A DNA stretch of 64,000 nucleotides, from contig JAJZDW010000017.1 of assembly GCA_021851405.1 (NCBI GenBank), positions 1-64,000 of the forward strand, in the 5' to 3' direction. The stretch comes from Pseudomonadota bacterium. Lineage in GTDB: Bacteria > Pseudomonadota > Gammaproteobacteria > Steroidobacterales > Steroidobacteraceae. The notes beneath the pieces are model-generated. The model was not told the DNA's origin, did no database searches, and saw only the letters and a list, made by a program, of their open reading frames with translations. The translations under genes were made by a program, and so were the position numbers. Of this stretch, positions 18,574 to 27,954 are shown piece after piece (the first letter of the stretch is position 1; each line of letters starts with the position of its first letter).

Positions 18574-20955
18574 ATGACCTTTTTGACCAATTTGCGCGCC
18601 GACCGGTTGATCACAGCGATCCGGTCGGCGACGGACCCGAGCAGCCAGGAGACCCAGAAGGCCGTCGCACGGCTGAAGGATCTGGGCGCGGGCGCCATTT
18701 CCCCGGTGCTCGCCTCGCTGCCGGAGGCGGACAAGAACGCCACGGTTGCCTTCGTCGAGGTGCTCTCGGCGCTGGTCGGCCCCAAGACCTTCCCGCTGTT
18801 CATCGAGGGCCTGGTCCAGGGCAGCCCACGGGTCATCGCCGGCATCGCCTGGGCGCTCACCAGCAGCCGCAACTACCCGGCCCACCTGCTGCTCGATGCA
18901 CTCTCCACCCCCGGGATCGCCCGGCCGGCGCTGCTTGAGGTGATCGCGGCGCACAAGGCGCGCTTCACGATGCGCGAGCTGCTCGCCGCGGCGTACAACC
19001 AGGAGCCGAACGAGAAAGCGGCGCTGTTTCGCATCGTAGGCGAGCTGGTCACCCCGGCGACGCTGCCGGAGCTGCTGCAACGCCTGCAGGGCAAGGACCC
19101 GATCGCCCGGGTGCACATCATCAACGTGCTCTCGCGCTTCAACCTCCCGGAGGTGATGACCGCGCTGCAGGGACTGTTGAAGGACCCGAACAAGCTCATT
19201 CGCGGAGCCGCGCTCTCGGCGCTGCAGCGCATGGAGGGGCAGATCGATGTCGAGCGGGTCTGCGAGCTGCTGAAGGACCCGGAGATCGACGTACAGAACC
19301 GCGCCATCGACGTGGTCATCAAGGCCAACCACCCCGAGACCATCCGCTACCTGATCGGGGTGCTGAAGGACGAGAACGAGAACGCCCGGCGCGCGGCGGT
19401 CGAGGTCCTCAACGAGGTCGGCGACGCGAAGTCCGTCAAGCACCTGCTCGAGGCGCTGAAGGACAGCGACTGGTGGGTGCGCTCGCGCGCAGCCGATGCG
19501 CTCGGACGGATCGGTGGGCCGCGCGTCATCGACGCGGTACTGCAGCTGGTGCGCGACCAGGATGAGGACATCCGCCGCGCGGCCATCGAGATCCTCAACC
19601 AGACCAAGGACCCGCGCGCCGTCGACTCGCTCGTGCAGGCGACCCGCGACTCGGACTGGTGGGTGAGCGAGCGTGCGGTCGACGCGCTGGCTGAAATCGG
19701 CAGCAAACGGGCCGTACCGCGGCTCGTCGAGATGCTGCGTGGCGGCAACGCCAAGGTGCTCCCGGTCGTGGTGCGCGCCCTCGGCAAGCTCGGCGACGGG
19801 CAGGTCGTCGGCGTGCTCACGCCGCTGCTGGAGCGCCCCGAGCGCGAAGTGCGCATCGAGGTCATGCAGGCGCTCGCCACGATCGCCGACCCGGCGAGCG
19901 CCGAGACGCTGCGCACGCAGTTGAAGGTGCAGAGCAGCGCCCCGGATCAGACCATCGCGCGCGCCGCGGAGTCCGCGCTGGCGGACCTGGAGCGGCGCCT
20001 CTCGGGCGCCACTCTGACGGGCGGGGCGCTCGGGGCGACCCAACCGCAGCCACCGCACGAAGCGGCGCCGGAGGCCCCGGCCCCGAGCGTCGCGGCACGC
20101 GCTGCGGCTATCGATCGTCTCGACATCCAGACGCTGCGTTCCGGGGACGTCATCGAGGGGCGCTACAAGTACCTCGAGCGCATCGGCCGCGGCGCCTTCG
20201 GCACCGTGCTGCTGATGGAAGACACGGTGGTCGATGAGCGGCTGATCCTGAAGTTCCTCAACCCGAACGTGGCGACGGACGAGGAAGTCATGAAGCGCTT
20301 CGTCCACGAGCTGCGCTACTCGCGCAAGATCACGCATCACAACGTGATCCGCATCTACGACTTCCTCTACATCCAGGGCAACTACGCCATCTCGATGGAG
20401 TACTTCCCCTCGCACACGCTCTCGAGCGAGGTGAACGGGGAGAAGCCGCTTGAGCTGAAGCGCGCGCTGCAATTCGGCATCGACATCTGCACCGGCATGA
20501 CGGTGGCGCACCAGGCCGGCATCGTGCACCGCGACCTGAAGCCCGCCAACGTACTGATCAACCACGAGGCGCTGCTGAAGATCGTCGACTTCGGTGTCGC
20601 CGCGGCGCAGCGCGAGAGCGAGACGCAGCTGACGCGTACCGGCTACGTGATCGGCTCGCCGAAGTACATGGCCCCGGAGCAGATCCTTGGCAAGCGCGTC
20701 GATGAGCGCGCCGACATCTATGCCCTCGGGGTGATTCTCTACGAGATGGTGACCGGCTCCCCGCCGTACTCGCGCGGGGACCACATGTCGGTGATGTACC
20801 AGCACGTGCAGGGCAAGGCGCGCGCGCCGATCGAACTGAACCCGGCGCTGCCGCCGCCGCTCTCCGAACTCATCGTGCGCGCCATGGCGGTCGACAAGAC
20901 CAAGCGCTTCCAGACCATGGAAGAAGTGCGCGCGGCGCTGGAGAAATTTCTCTGA
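18574..20955 (+). CDS. HEAT-repeat protein with C-terminal Ser/Thr protein kinase domain
   Basis: A 793-residue two-part protein. Residues about 1-490 are a run of HEAT/PBS-type repeats; two near-identical copies carry the DSDWWV motif. An Ala/Pro linker (about 490-515) leads to a Hanks-type kinase (about 525-793). The glycine loop is IGRGAFGTV (537-545), the ATP lysine K560, the catalytic loop HRDLKPANV (D654), DFG at 672-674 and APE at 700-702, so the kinase looks active. No membrane segment or signal peptide is visible, so it should be cytoplasmic. It is followed by two PilT-family ATPases on the same strand, suggesting a role in controlling type IV pilus retraction; that link is inferred from context only. 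Confidence 0.88.
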   Translation: MTFLTNLRADRLITAIRSATDPSSQETQKAVARLKDLGAGAISPVLASLPEADKNATVAFVEVLSALVGPKTFPLFIEGLVQGSPRVIAGIAWALTSSRNYPAHLLLDALSTPGIARPALLEVIAAHKARFTMRELLAAAYNQEPNEKAALFRIVGELVTPATLPELLQRLQGKDPIARVHIINVLSRFNLPEVMTALQGLLKDPNKLIRGAALSALQRMEGQIDVERVCELLKDPEIDVQNRAIDVVIKANHPETIRYLIGVLKDENENARRAAVEVLNEVGDAKSVKHLLEALKDSDWWVRSRAADALGRIGGPRVIDAVLQLVRDQDEDIRRAAIEILNQTKDPRAVDSLVQATRDSDWWVSERAVDALAEIGSKRAVPRLVEMLRGGNAKVLPVVVRALGKLGDGQVVGVLTPLLERPEREVRIEVMQALATIADPASAETLRTQLKVQSSAPDQTIARAAESALADLERRLSGATLTGGALGATQPQPPHEAAPEAPAPSVAARAAAIDRLDIQTLRSGDVIEGRYKYLERIGRGAFGTVLLMEDTVVDERLILKFLNPNVATDEEVMKRFVHELRYSRKITHHNVIRIYDFLYIQGNYAISMEYFPSHTLSSEVNGEKPLELKRALQFGIDICTGMTVAHQAGIVHRDLKPANVLINHEALLKIVDFGVAAAQRESETQLTRTGYVIGSPKYMAPEQILGKRVDERADIYALGVILYEMVTGSPPYSRGDHMSVMYQHVQGKARAPIELNPALPPPLSELIVRAMAVDKTKRFQTMEEVRAALEKFL

Positions 20956-21075
20956 GGGAGTGCGCCGGGCATTGGCCGGTAACGTGCCGTAGCTCAAGGT
21001 TTCCCACGCAGGCGGTTGATTATCTGCGGGAAATGGCGCGAAAGTAAGCCCCGGCCCTGGCCCAGGAGTGCGCTT

Positions 21076-22170
21076 TTGGCCCGTATCGATGCCTTCTTGA
21101 AGCTCGGCGTGCAGCAAGGCTGCTCGGATGTGCACCTGGCCGTGGGGGTCCCGCCCATGCTGCGCGTGCACGGGGAGCTGCTGCCGATCAAATTCCGTGA
21201 CCTGCGCGGCGCGGAGCTCGACGGCTATGTCACCGAGATCCTCACCCCCTCGCAGGCCGAGCGCTTCAACGACGGTCATGACGTGGATTTTTCGTACGTC
21301 TCGGCCGAGGGCGGGCGCTTCCGGGTCAACGTGTTCCGCAAGGACACCGGCATCGGGGCGACCTTCCGGACCATCCCGACCACCGTGCCGTCGCTCGCCA
21401 CCATGGGCCTGCCGCCGGTGATCGCCAAACTCTGCGACTACCATCAGGGCATGATCCTGGTCACCGGGGCCACGGGCACGGGCAAGTCGACCACGCTCGC
21501 CGCGATGATCGATCACCTCAACCAGACCCGTAACCTCAACATCATCACGCTCGAGGACCCGATCGAGGTGGTGCACCGCAGCAAGGCGAGCCAGGTCATC
21601 CAGCGCGAGCTCGGCACCCACATCCCGAGCTTCGCCGAGGGCGTGCGCGCCGCGATGCGCGAGGACCCGGACGTGATCCTGGTCGGTGAGATGCGCGATG
21701 CGGAGACGATCTCCATGGCGATGACCGCTGCGGAGACCGGGCACCTGGTGCTCGGCACGCTGCACACCACCAGCGCGGTGAAGACCGTCGATCGCATCGT
21801 CGATGCACTGCCGATCGAGCAGCGCGAGCAGACCAAGAGCTTCCTCTCCCAGAGCCTGCTCGCGGTCGTCACGCAGATCCTGGTGAAGACCCCGGACGGA
21901 CGCGGCCGGCGGGCGGTGTGCGAGATCATGATGATGACCCGGGCGATCGCCAAGCTGATCCAGACCGAACAGACCTTCCAGATCCCGAGCCTCGTGCAGA
22001 CCGGCCGCGACCTCGGCATGCAGTTGCTCGATCAGGCACTGCTCGCGGCGATCACCGCCCGGGAGATCGATCCGGACGAGGCGTATCTCTACGCCAGCGA
22101 CAAGCGCGCATTCCAGAAGTTCGTCAGCGACGGCTCGCTGCTGCCGAAGAGCGAACTGGCCGCAACCTAG
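21076..22170 (+). CDS. pilT: PilT-family type IV pilus retraction ATPase (first copy)
   Basis: A 364-residue secretion-superfamily hexameric ATPase. The N-terminal PAS-like domain starts with the family's GCSDVHLAVGVPPMLRV. Walker A is GATGTGKSTT, the Asp box IITLEDPIE, Walker B ILVGEMRDAET and the His box TAAETGHLVLGTLHTT. The AIRNLIRE-like retraction motif is replaced by AIAKLIQTE. The TTG start at 21076 is chosen because AGGAG (21064-21068) sits 7 bases upstream; another in-frame TTG at 21016 has no such site. Copy 1 and copy 2 are clearly paralogous but distinct. Neither is an obvious PilU; the symbol is by family. Confidence 0.88.
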   Translation: MARIDAFLKLGVQQGCSDVHLAVGVPPMLRVHGELLPIKFRDLRGAELDGYVTEILTPSQAERFNDGHDVDFSYVSAEGGRFRVNVFRKDTGIGATFRTIPTTVPSLATMGLPPVIAKLCDYHQGMILVTGATGTGKSTTLAAMIDHLNQTRNLNIITLEDPIEVVHRSKASQVIQRELGTHIPSFAEGVRAAMREDPDVILVGEMRDAETISMAMTAAETGHLVLGTLHTTSAVKTVDRIVDALPIEQREQTKSFLSQSLLAVVTQILVKTPDGRGRRAVCEIMMMTRAIAKLIQTEQTFQIPSLVQTGRDLGMQLLDQALLAAITAREIDPDEAYLYASDKRAFQKFVSDGSLLPKSELAAT

Positions 22171-22181
22171 GGAGCCGCGCC

Positions 22182-23243
22182 ATGGCGAAGATCGATCCTC
22201 TGCTGCTCGAGATCCTGCACAAGCGCGGTTCGGACCTGCACTTCATCGCCGGGGAGCCCCCGCGCATCCGTCTCTACGGAGACCTCACGCCGCTGCAGAG
22301 CGAGCCGCTCAGCGCGGAGTTCGTCAAAGAGACGCTCTACGAAATCATGCCGAAGCTCGCCGCCGAGCGCTTCGAGAGCCGCGACGGGGCCGACTTCGCC
22401 TACATGTTGCCCGAACACGGCCGCTTCCGGGTCAATGTGCTCAGGCAGCTGAACGGCATGGGTGCGGTATTTCGTGCCATCCCCTCGCGGGCGCTCACGC
22501 TCGAGGAACTCGCCATGCCGCCGGCCGTCACGCAGCTGTGCCGGGCGAACAACGGCCTGGTCCTGGTCACCGGCAAGACCGGCTCGGGCAAATCCACGAC
22601 GCTCGCGGCGATGATCGACGACATCAACACGCGCGAGAAGGGCCACATTCTCACCATCGAGGACCCGATCGAGTTCATGCACCAGCGCAAGAACTGCCTG
22701 ATCAGCCAGCGCGAGATCGGCGTGCACAGCACGAGCTTTGCCGCGGCCTTGCACTCCGCGCTGCGCGAGGACCCCGATGTGATCCTGGTCGGGGAATTGC
22801 GCGACCTGGAGACCATGAGCATCGCGGTGACCGCCGCAGAGACCGGCATCCTGGTCATGGGCACGCTGCACACCAACGGGGCCTCCCAGACCGTCGACCG
22901 CATGGTCAACGTCTTCCCGGCCGACAAGCAGTCGCACGTGCGCGCCATGCTCTCGACCTCGCTGCGCGGGGTGATCTCCCAGCAGCTGCTGCAGCGCGCC
23001 GACCGGCAGGGCCGGGTGGCGGCCCTCGAGATTCTGATCAATACCCCGGCGGCGGCGAGTCTGATCCGCCAGGGCAAGCTCGACCAGCTGGAGAACGCCA
23101 TGCAGTCCGGTGCGCAGTTCGGCATGCGCACCATGGACTCGGCCATTCAACAGCTGCTCGATGAGCGGCAAGTCGCGCCGCGCGAGGCCTACAATAAGGC
23201 GATCAACAAATCCCGCTTCGAGGGCCTGAAAGAGGCCGGCTGA
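22182..23243 (+). CDS. PilT-family type IV pilus ATPase (second copy)
   Basis: A 353-residue paralogue of the preceding ATPase, starting at ATG 22182, 11 bases after its stop. Key motifs are [16 protein letters not shown] at the N-terminus, Walker [11 protein letters not shown], the Asp box LTIEDPIEF, Walker [12 protein letters not shown] and [16 protein letters not shown], where the usual His of AETGH is Ile. That change in the His box is unusual for PilT enzymes. In organisms with two retraction ATPases the second is often called PilU, but this sequence is closer to PilT than to E. coli/Pseudomonas-type PilU, so no symbol is given. Likely acts with the first copy in twitching motility. Confidence 0.85.
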   Translation: MAKIDPLLLEILHKRGSDLHFIAGEPPRIRLYGDLTPLQSEPLSAEFVKETLYEIMPKLAAERFESRDGADFAYMLPEHGRFRVNVLRQLNGMGAVFRAIPSRALTLEELAMPPAVTQLCRANNGLVLVTGKTGSGKSTTLAAMIDDINTREKGHILTIEDPIEFMHQRKNCLISQREIGVHSTSFAAALHSALREDPDVILVGELRDLETMSIAVTAAETGILVMGTLHTNGASQTVDRMVNVFPADKQSHVRAMLSTSLRGVISQQLLQRADRQGRVAALEILINTPAAASLIRQGKLDQLENAMQSGAQFGMRTMDSAIQQLLDERQVAPREAYNKAINKSRFEGLKEAG

Positions 23244-23290
23244 GCGCCCCGGACTGTCTCGGGCGCGGCGCTCCCGGTACACTCCCGCGG

Positions 23291-25375
23291 ATGAGCGAGA
23301 CATTCTTCGTCACCACCGCGCTGCCCTACGCCAACGGCCCGTTCCACATCGGGCACATCATGGAGTACATCCAGGCCGATATCTGGGTGCGTTTCGAGCG
23401 CATGCAGGGCCACCGGGTGCACTTCGTGGGCGCCGACGACGCGCACGGGGCGCCGATCATGCTCAAAGCCGAAGCCGAGGGCATCACCCCGGAGCAGCTG
23501 GTCGCGCGCATCGCCGCCGGGCGACCGCGCTACCTCGAGGGCTTCCACATTGCCTTCGACCACTGGCACTCGACCCACTCGGGGGAGAATTTCGAGCTCT
23601 CGCAGGACATCTACCGGCGCCTCAAGGCGGCCGATCTGATCTACTCCAAGCCCATCGAGCAGTTCTTCGACCCGCTCAAGGGGATGTTCCTCGCCGACCG
23701 CTACATCAAGGGCGAGTGCCCCAAGTGCCACGCCAAGGACCAGTACGGGGACGCCTGCGAGGTGTGCGGCAGCGTGTACGCACCGAGCGAGCTGATCGAG
23801 CCGTACTCGGCGCTGACCGGCGCCAAGCCGGTGCTGAGGCACTCGGAGCACTTCTTCTTCCGGCTCTCCGATCCGCGCTGCGTGGCGTTCCTGCGCCAGT
23901 GGCTCGAGAGCGCCGGGCACGTGCAGCCCCAGGTGGCGAACAAGGCGCGCGAGTGGCTCGATGGGGCGGGCGAACAGGCCCTCGGGGACTGGGACATCTC
24001 GCGCGATGCGCCCTACTTCGGCATCCCCATTCCCGATGCGCCGGGGAAATACTTCTACGTCTGGCTCGATGCGCCCATCGGCTACCTCGCGGCACTGAAG
24101 AGCTACTTCGAGAGCGGCAAGGCGCGCGCGCACGGTGAGACGCGCTCGTTCGAGCAGTTCCTCGCCGCCCCCGATACGCGCCAGGTGCACTTCATCGGCA
24201 AGGACATCATCTACTTCCACACCCTGTTCTGGCCGGCGATGCTGCACTTTGCCGGCGCGCCCTACCGTGCCCCCGACAATGTGCACGTGCACGGCTTCAT
24301 CACGGTCTCGGGCGAGAAGATGTCCAAGTCGCGCGGCACGGGCATCAGCCCGCTGCGCTACCTCGAGCTCGGGATGAACCCGGAGTGGCTGCGCTATTAC
24401 ATCGCCGCGAAGTTGAACGGCAACGTCGAGGATCTGGACTTCAATCCCGATGACTTCCTCGCCCGGGTCAACAGCGATCTGATCGGCAAGTACGTGAACA
24501 TCGCGAGCCGCGCGGCGAGCTTCATCAGCCGTCATTTCGACGGGGCGATCGCCTATCCGAGCGGCACCGAGGCCCTCAGCACCCGCGCCAGCGGCCTGCT
24601 CGAGCAGGTGCGCGCCAGCTACGCTGCGCGCGAATACGGCCGCGCGATGCGCGAGATCATGGCATTTGCCGATGCACTGAACCAACAGTTCGACGCGCGC
24701 CAACCCTGGGTGCTCGCCAAGAACCCGGCCGAGCGCGCGGCGCTGCAGGACAGCTGCGCGCAGGCGCTCTACGGCTTCAAGATCCTCACCTGCCTGCTCG
24801 CCCCGGTGCTGCCAGCCGTCGCCGAGCGCGTCGCGCGCGAGCTGTTCGGGCTCGAGCGACCGCTCACCTTCGCCGATGCGCTCGAGCCACCGCAGCACAT
24901 CCGTCCGTATCAGCACCTGATGACCCGCGTCGATCCGAAGCAACTCGATGCGCTGTTCGAGCCGCCGGCGGCACCCGCACCAGCCCCGGCCCCAGCTCCG
25001 GCGGCGGCTCGGGCGCCCGCGGTGGCGGCGACCGAGGGCGCCGCCACCGCGACGATCTCCATCGACACCTTCAAACAGGTCGATCTGCGCGTTGCGCGGA
25101 TCGCAGCGGCCGAGGCCGTCAGCGGTGCCGAGAAGCTGCTGCGCCTGACGCTCGATCTCGGCACTGAACAGCGCACCGTGTTCGCCGGCATCAAGGCGGC
25201 GTACGACCCGGCCACGCTGGTGGGACGATTGACGGTGATGGTGGCCAACCTGGCGCCGCGCAAGATGAAGTTTGGTCTGTCCGAGGGGATGGTGCTCGCC
25301 GCGAGCGGCCCGCAAGGCGGACCGTTCCTGCTCGCCCCGGACTCAGGCGCCCTGCCCGGCATGCGCATCAGCTAA
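23291..25375 (+). CDS. metG: Methionyl-tRNA synthetase
   Basis: A 694-residue MetRS with the E. coli-like architecture. The HIGH signature is in [16 protein letters not shown], the zinc knuckle region has CPKC and CEVC pairs (about 145-165), and the KMSKS loop is EKMSKSRGT (about 340). A Pro/Ala linker (about 558-580) joins the C-terminal EMAP-like tRNA-binding domain (VDLRVARI, about 597-694), which dimerises and binds tRNA non-specifically. ATG 23291 starts the canonical N-terminus. The genes that follow (RnfB-like, nth, DUF1841) are spaced by 5-19 bases, suggesting one transcript. Confidence 0.97.
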   Translation: MSETFFVTTALPYANGPFHIGHIMEYIQADIWVRFERMQGHRVHFVGADDAHGAPIMLKAEAEGITPEQLVARIAAGRPRYLEGFHIAFDHWHSTHSGENFELSQDIYRRLKAADLIYSKPIEQFFDPLKGMFLADRYIKGECPKCHAKDQYGDACEVCGSVYAPSELIEPYSALTGAKPVLRHSEHFFFRLSDPRCVAFLRQWLESAGHVQPQVANKAREWLDGAGEQALGDWDISRDAPYFGIPIPDAPGKYFYVWLDAPIGYLAALKSYFESGKARAHGETRSFEQFLAAPDTRQVHFIGKDIIYFHTLFWPAMLHFAGAPYRAPDNVHVHGFITVSGEKMSKSRGTGISPLRYLELGMNPEWLRYYIAAKLNGNVEDLDFNPDDFLARVNSDLIGKYVNIASRAASFISRHFDGAIAYPSGTEALSTRASGLLEQVRASYAAREYGRAMREIMAFADALNQQFDARQPWVLAKNPAERAALQDSCAQALYGFKILTCLLAPVLPAVAERVARELFGLERPLTFADALEPPQHIRPYQHLMTRVDPKQLDALFEPPAAPAPAPAPAPAAARAPAVAATEGAATATISIDTFKQVDLRVARIAAAEAVSGAEKLLRLTLDLGTEQRTVFAGIKAAYDPATLVGRLTVMVANLAPRKMKFGLSEGMVLAASGPQGGPFLLAPDSGALPGMRIS

Positions 25376-25394
25376 GATCGGTGCGGAGGCCCTC

Positions 25395-25940
25395 TTGAAC
25401 CGCGTCGAGGCCATCGAGGCGCTGCTGCCGCAGACCCAGTGCACCCGCTGTGGATACCCGGGCTGCCACCCGTACGCCGAGGCCCTGGCGCAGGGCCGCG
25501 CCGAGATCAACCAATGCCCGCCGGGCGGGGCGGCGCTGATCGGTCGGCTCGCAGCACTGCTCGGGCGCGCGCCGCTGGCGCTCGACCCGGCCCGCGGCCA
25601 CGAGAGCCCGCCGCGGCTGGCACAGATCGACGCAAGGGCCTGCATCGGCTGCGCCAAGTGTCTGCCGCCCTGCCCGGTCGATGCCATCATCGGTGCGCGC
25701 AAGCAGCTGCACACGGTGGTGACCGAACTGTGCACGGGATGTGAGTTGTGCATCGCACCGTGTCCGGTCGACTGCATCACCCTGGTGCCCCGACCGGCGG
25801 TGCCACCGCCACCGGCGCCGGCCGTCAACCGCCTGCGCTACGCGGCGCACACTGCGCGGCTCGAGCGCCGTGCGCGCGAGCGCAGCACGCTGCTCGCGGC
25901 ACGCAAACGCCTCGCGAGTCCCGACCCCTCAGGAGCCTGA
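25395..25940 (+). CDS. RnfB/RsxB-like iron-sulfur protein without membrane anchor
   Basis: A 181-residue protein with the RnfB-type 4Fe-4S domain (C16, C19, C24, C41 in [11 protein letters not shown]) followed by two ferredoxin [4Fe-4S] motifs, [12 protein letters not shown] and [12 protein letters not shown]. The N-terminal transmembrane helix of true RnfB is missing, and no rnfACDGE genes are adjacent. TTG 25395 is chosen because GGAGG (25385-25389) is 5 bases upstream and the frame before it lies inside metG. Downstream nth is itself a [4Fe-4S] enzyme; orphan RnfB-like genes beside nth occur in related gammaproteobacteria. A role as soluble electron or cluster donor is plausible but unproven. 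Confidence 0.85.
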   Translation: MNRVEAIEALLPQTQCTRCGYPGCHPYAEALAQGRAEINQCPPGGAALIGRLAALLGRAPLALDPARGHESPPRLAQIDARACIGCAKCLPPCPVDAIIGARKQLHTVVTELCTGCELCIAPCPVDCITLVPRPAVPPPPAPAVNRLRYAAHTARLERRARERSTLLAARKRLASPDPSGA

Positions 25941-25945
25941 TCCGC

Positions 25946-26632
25946 GTGCGCCCCGCCACCCGCCATGCTCTGTACCGCCGCCTGCGCGATGCCACTCCGC
26001 ACCCGCGCAGCGAGCTCGAGTACAGCAGCCCGTTCGAACTGCTCGTGGCGGTGATGCTCTCGGCGCACACCACCGACAAGAGCGTCAACGCCGCGACGCG
26101 CAAGCTCTTCCCCGTGGCGAACACGCCGCAGGCCCTGGTCGAGCTCGGCGTGGAGGGGGTCAAGCCCTACCTGCGCACCGTGGGCCTGTACAACGCCAAA
26201 TCGAACCACCTGATCGGCCTGAGCAGCCAGATCCTCCAGCGGCACGGCGGGCAGGTGCCGCGCGAGCGCGCCGACCTCCAGGCGCTGCCCGGGGTCGGGC
26301 GCAAGACCGCGAACATCATCCTGAACATCGTGTTCGGCGAAGCCGAGATCGCCGTGGACACGCACATCTTCCGGGTCGCCAACCGCACCGGGCTCGCCCC
26401 GGGGCGCACGCCACTGGCCGTCGAGCACGCCCTGCGGCGCAATACCCCTGAGGCGTTCAAGCACGATGCGCACCACTGGCTGCTGCTGCACGGTCGCTAC
26501 GTCTGCACCGCGCGCGCCCCGCACTGCGGCACCTGCCTCCTGGCCGATCTGTGCGAGTATCCGCACCCGAGCACCGCAGCGCCGGCGGCCCGGCGCGCGG
26601 GCGCGCGGACTGCGCGGCGGCGCACCGCCTGA
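25946..26632 (+). CDS. nth: Endonuclease III
   Basis: A 228-residue DNA glycosylase/AP lyase for oxidised pyrimidines. The helix-hairpin-helix motif LPGVGRKTANII carries the catalytic Lys, and the Asp of VDTHIFRVANR is present. The C-terminal cluster loop has the exact C-x6-C-x2-C-x5-C spacing (CTARAPHCGTCLLADLC). A short basic Ala/Arg tail follows. The start is GTG 25946 with AGGAG (25931-25935) 10 bases upstream, just after the RnfB-like stop. The in-frame extension further upstream has no conservation. Confidence 0.93.
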   Translation: MRPATRHALYRRLRDATPHPRSELEYSSPFELLVAVMLSAHTTDKSVNAATRKLFPVANTPQALVELGVEGVKPYLRTVGLYNAKSNHLIGLSSQILQRHGGQVPRERADLQALPGVGRKTANIILNIVFGEAEIAVDTHIFRVANRTGLAPGRTPLAVEHALRRNTPEAFKHDAHHWLLLHGRYVCTARAPHCGTCLLADLCEYPHPSTAAPAARRAGARTARRRTA

Positions 26633-26637
26633 CCGCC

Positions 26638-27066
26638 ATGCCCGTCTTCGCCCAACAGAGCCGCGAACAGCTGCGCCAGATGTATCTGTCGGCGTGGCGC
26701 AAGTACCGCGCCCAGCAACCGCTCGAGCCCCTCGAGGCGCAGATCGCCGCGCTCATCGCCGAACACCTCGAATACGTGCCGCTGCTGGAGTCCCCTGAGG
26801 CGCTGGCCGCGGAGTTCACCCCAGAGGGCGGCCGCGAGAATCCCTTCCTGCACCTCGGCCTGCACCTGGCGGTGCGCGAGCAGGTCGCGACCGATCGGCC
26901 GGCCGGGATCGCCGCGGTCCACCGCGACCTCACCGCCCGGTTCGGCGCGGCCCATGCCGCCGAACACGCCATGCTCGAACCGCTCGCTGAGACGCTCTGG
27001 GACGCGCAGCGCGCCGGGCGCATGCCCGATGAGCAGCGCTACCTCGAGCGGCTGCGCCGGCTCTAG
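26638..27066 (+). CDS. DUF1841-family protein
   Basis: A 142-residue protein of the uncharacterised DUF1841 family. Typical features are the opening [16 protein letters not shown] helix, the [18 protein letters not shown] block and the [18 protein letters not shown]-terminal helix. It is soluble, mostly helical, with no signal sequence or metal motif. Members are usually found immediately after nth, as here (5 bases). ATG 26638 is the start consistent with family length; the upstream in-frame ATG at 26551 lies within nth. Function is unknown. It converges on aqpZ with a 4-base overlap. Confidence 0.85.
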   Translation: MPVFAQQSREQLRQMYLSAWRKYRAQQPLEPLEAQIAALIAEHLEYVPLLESPEALAAEFTPEGGRENPFLHLGLHLAVREQVATDRPAGIAAVHRDLTARFGAAHAAEHAMLEPLAETLWDAQRAGRMPDEQRYLERLRRL

Positions 27067-27767
27067 CGGCTCGCGCCGCGCTCCTCGAGCAGCAGCCGGT
27101 AGATCAGGCCTCCGGCGGCGCCCCCGAGCAGCGGCATCACCCAGAACAGCCACAGCTGATGGACGGCCCAACCGCCCTGGAACAGCGCCACGCCGGTGCT
27201 GCGGGCCGGATTGACCGAAGTGTTGTCCACCGGGATGCTGATCAGGTGGATCAGGGTGAGCGTCAGCCCGATGGCCAGCCCCGCGAAGCCCGCCGGCGCC
27301 CGCCGGTCGGTGGCGCCCTGGATGACGAACACGAACATCGCCGTCAGCACGAACTCCGAGACCATCACCGCGTGCATCGAGTACCCGCCCGGGGAGTGCG
27401 CGCCGTAGCCGTTGGAGGCGAAGCCGCTGGCGGCGGCATCGAATCCCGGCTTACCCGTGGCGATGGCATAGAGCACCGCGGCCGCCACAATGGAGCCGAG
27501 CACCTGCACGATGACGTAGGGGACGACGTCCTTGGCCGCGAAGCGCCCGCCGACGAACAACCCGACGGTGACCGCCGGATTGAAGTGGCCGCCGGAAATC
27601 CAGCCGACGGCATACACCATGGTGAGCACGGTCAGGCCGAAGGCGAGTGCCACGCCCACGAACCCGATGCCCAGATGAGGATAGGCCGCTGAGATCACGG
27701 CACTGCCGCAGCCGCCGAGGACCAACCAGAAGGTCCCGAAGAATTCCGCTGCTAATCGCTTGCTCAT
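27063..27767 (-). CDS. aqpZ: Aquaporin Z
   Basis: A 234-residue six-helix water channel of the inner membrane. Both pore half-helix motifs are intact: NPA in [12 protein letters not shown] (first half) and VNPARSTG (second half). The N-terminus [23 protein letters not shown] is typical of AqpZ. The selectivity-filter region RSTG retains the conserved Arg after the second NPA, and the overall length matches E. coli AqpZ (231). It is transcribed alone from a start 187 bases away from the divergent ligase gene. A glycerol facilitator is less likely because GlpF proteins carry an NPARD second motif and are longer. Confidence 0.93.
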   Translation of the reverse strand: MSKRLAAEFFGTFWLVLGGCGSAVISAAYPHLGIGFVGVALAFGLTVLTMVYAVGWISGGHFNPAVTVGLFVGGRFAAKDVVPYVIVQVLGSIVAAAVLYAIATGKPGFDAAASGFASNGYGAHSPGGYSMHAVMVSEFVLTAMFVFVIQGATDRRAPAGFAGLAIGLTLTLIHLISIPVDNTSVNPARSTGVALFQGGWAVHQLWLFWVMPLLGGAAGGLIYRLLLEERGASR

Positions 27768-27954
27768 CGGTCGCTCCAGTGAGTCAGAACGCCTGTGACG
27801 ATTTTTTGGGGCCGAACCCTGCCCCCCGCCCCTCCCAGTGGCGCGGATGGTACCACGGCAGAGCGCCCCACCCCGACCCGGGCGCGCTTCGCGACCGCTC
27901 CATTACTGCTACGCTGCTGCTACACTGAGGGCGGTCGCGCACAGAGGACCTTCC

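Noticed and set aside
18496-21765. A 1089-codon open frame on the minus strand antisense to the HEAT-kinase and first PilT gene
   Set aside because: High-GC codon bias keeps the antisense frame open; the translation is rich in His/Arg/Asp repeats mirroring the sense gene, with no family motif and no start signals.
21076-23243. The two PilT genes as an assembly duplication
   Set aside because: They differ throughout, including N-termini and the AETGH box; they are paralogues, not copies.
23189-25315. A 708-codon minus-strand frame antisense to metG
   Set aside because: metG is complete with all motifs; the antisense translation has no recognisable domain.
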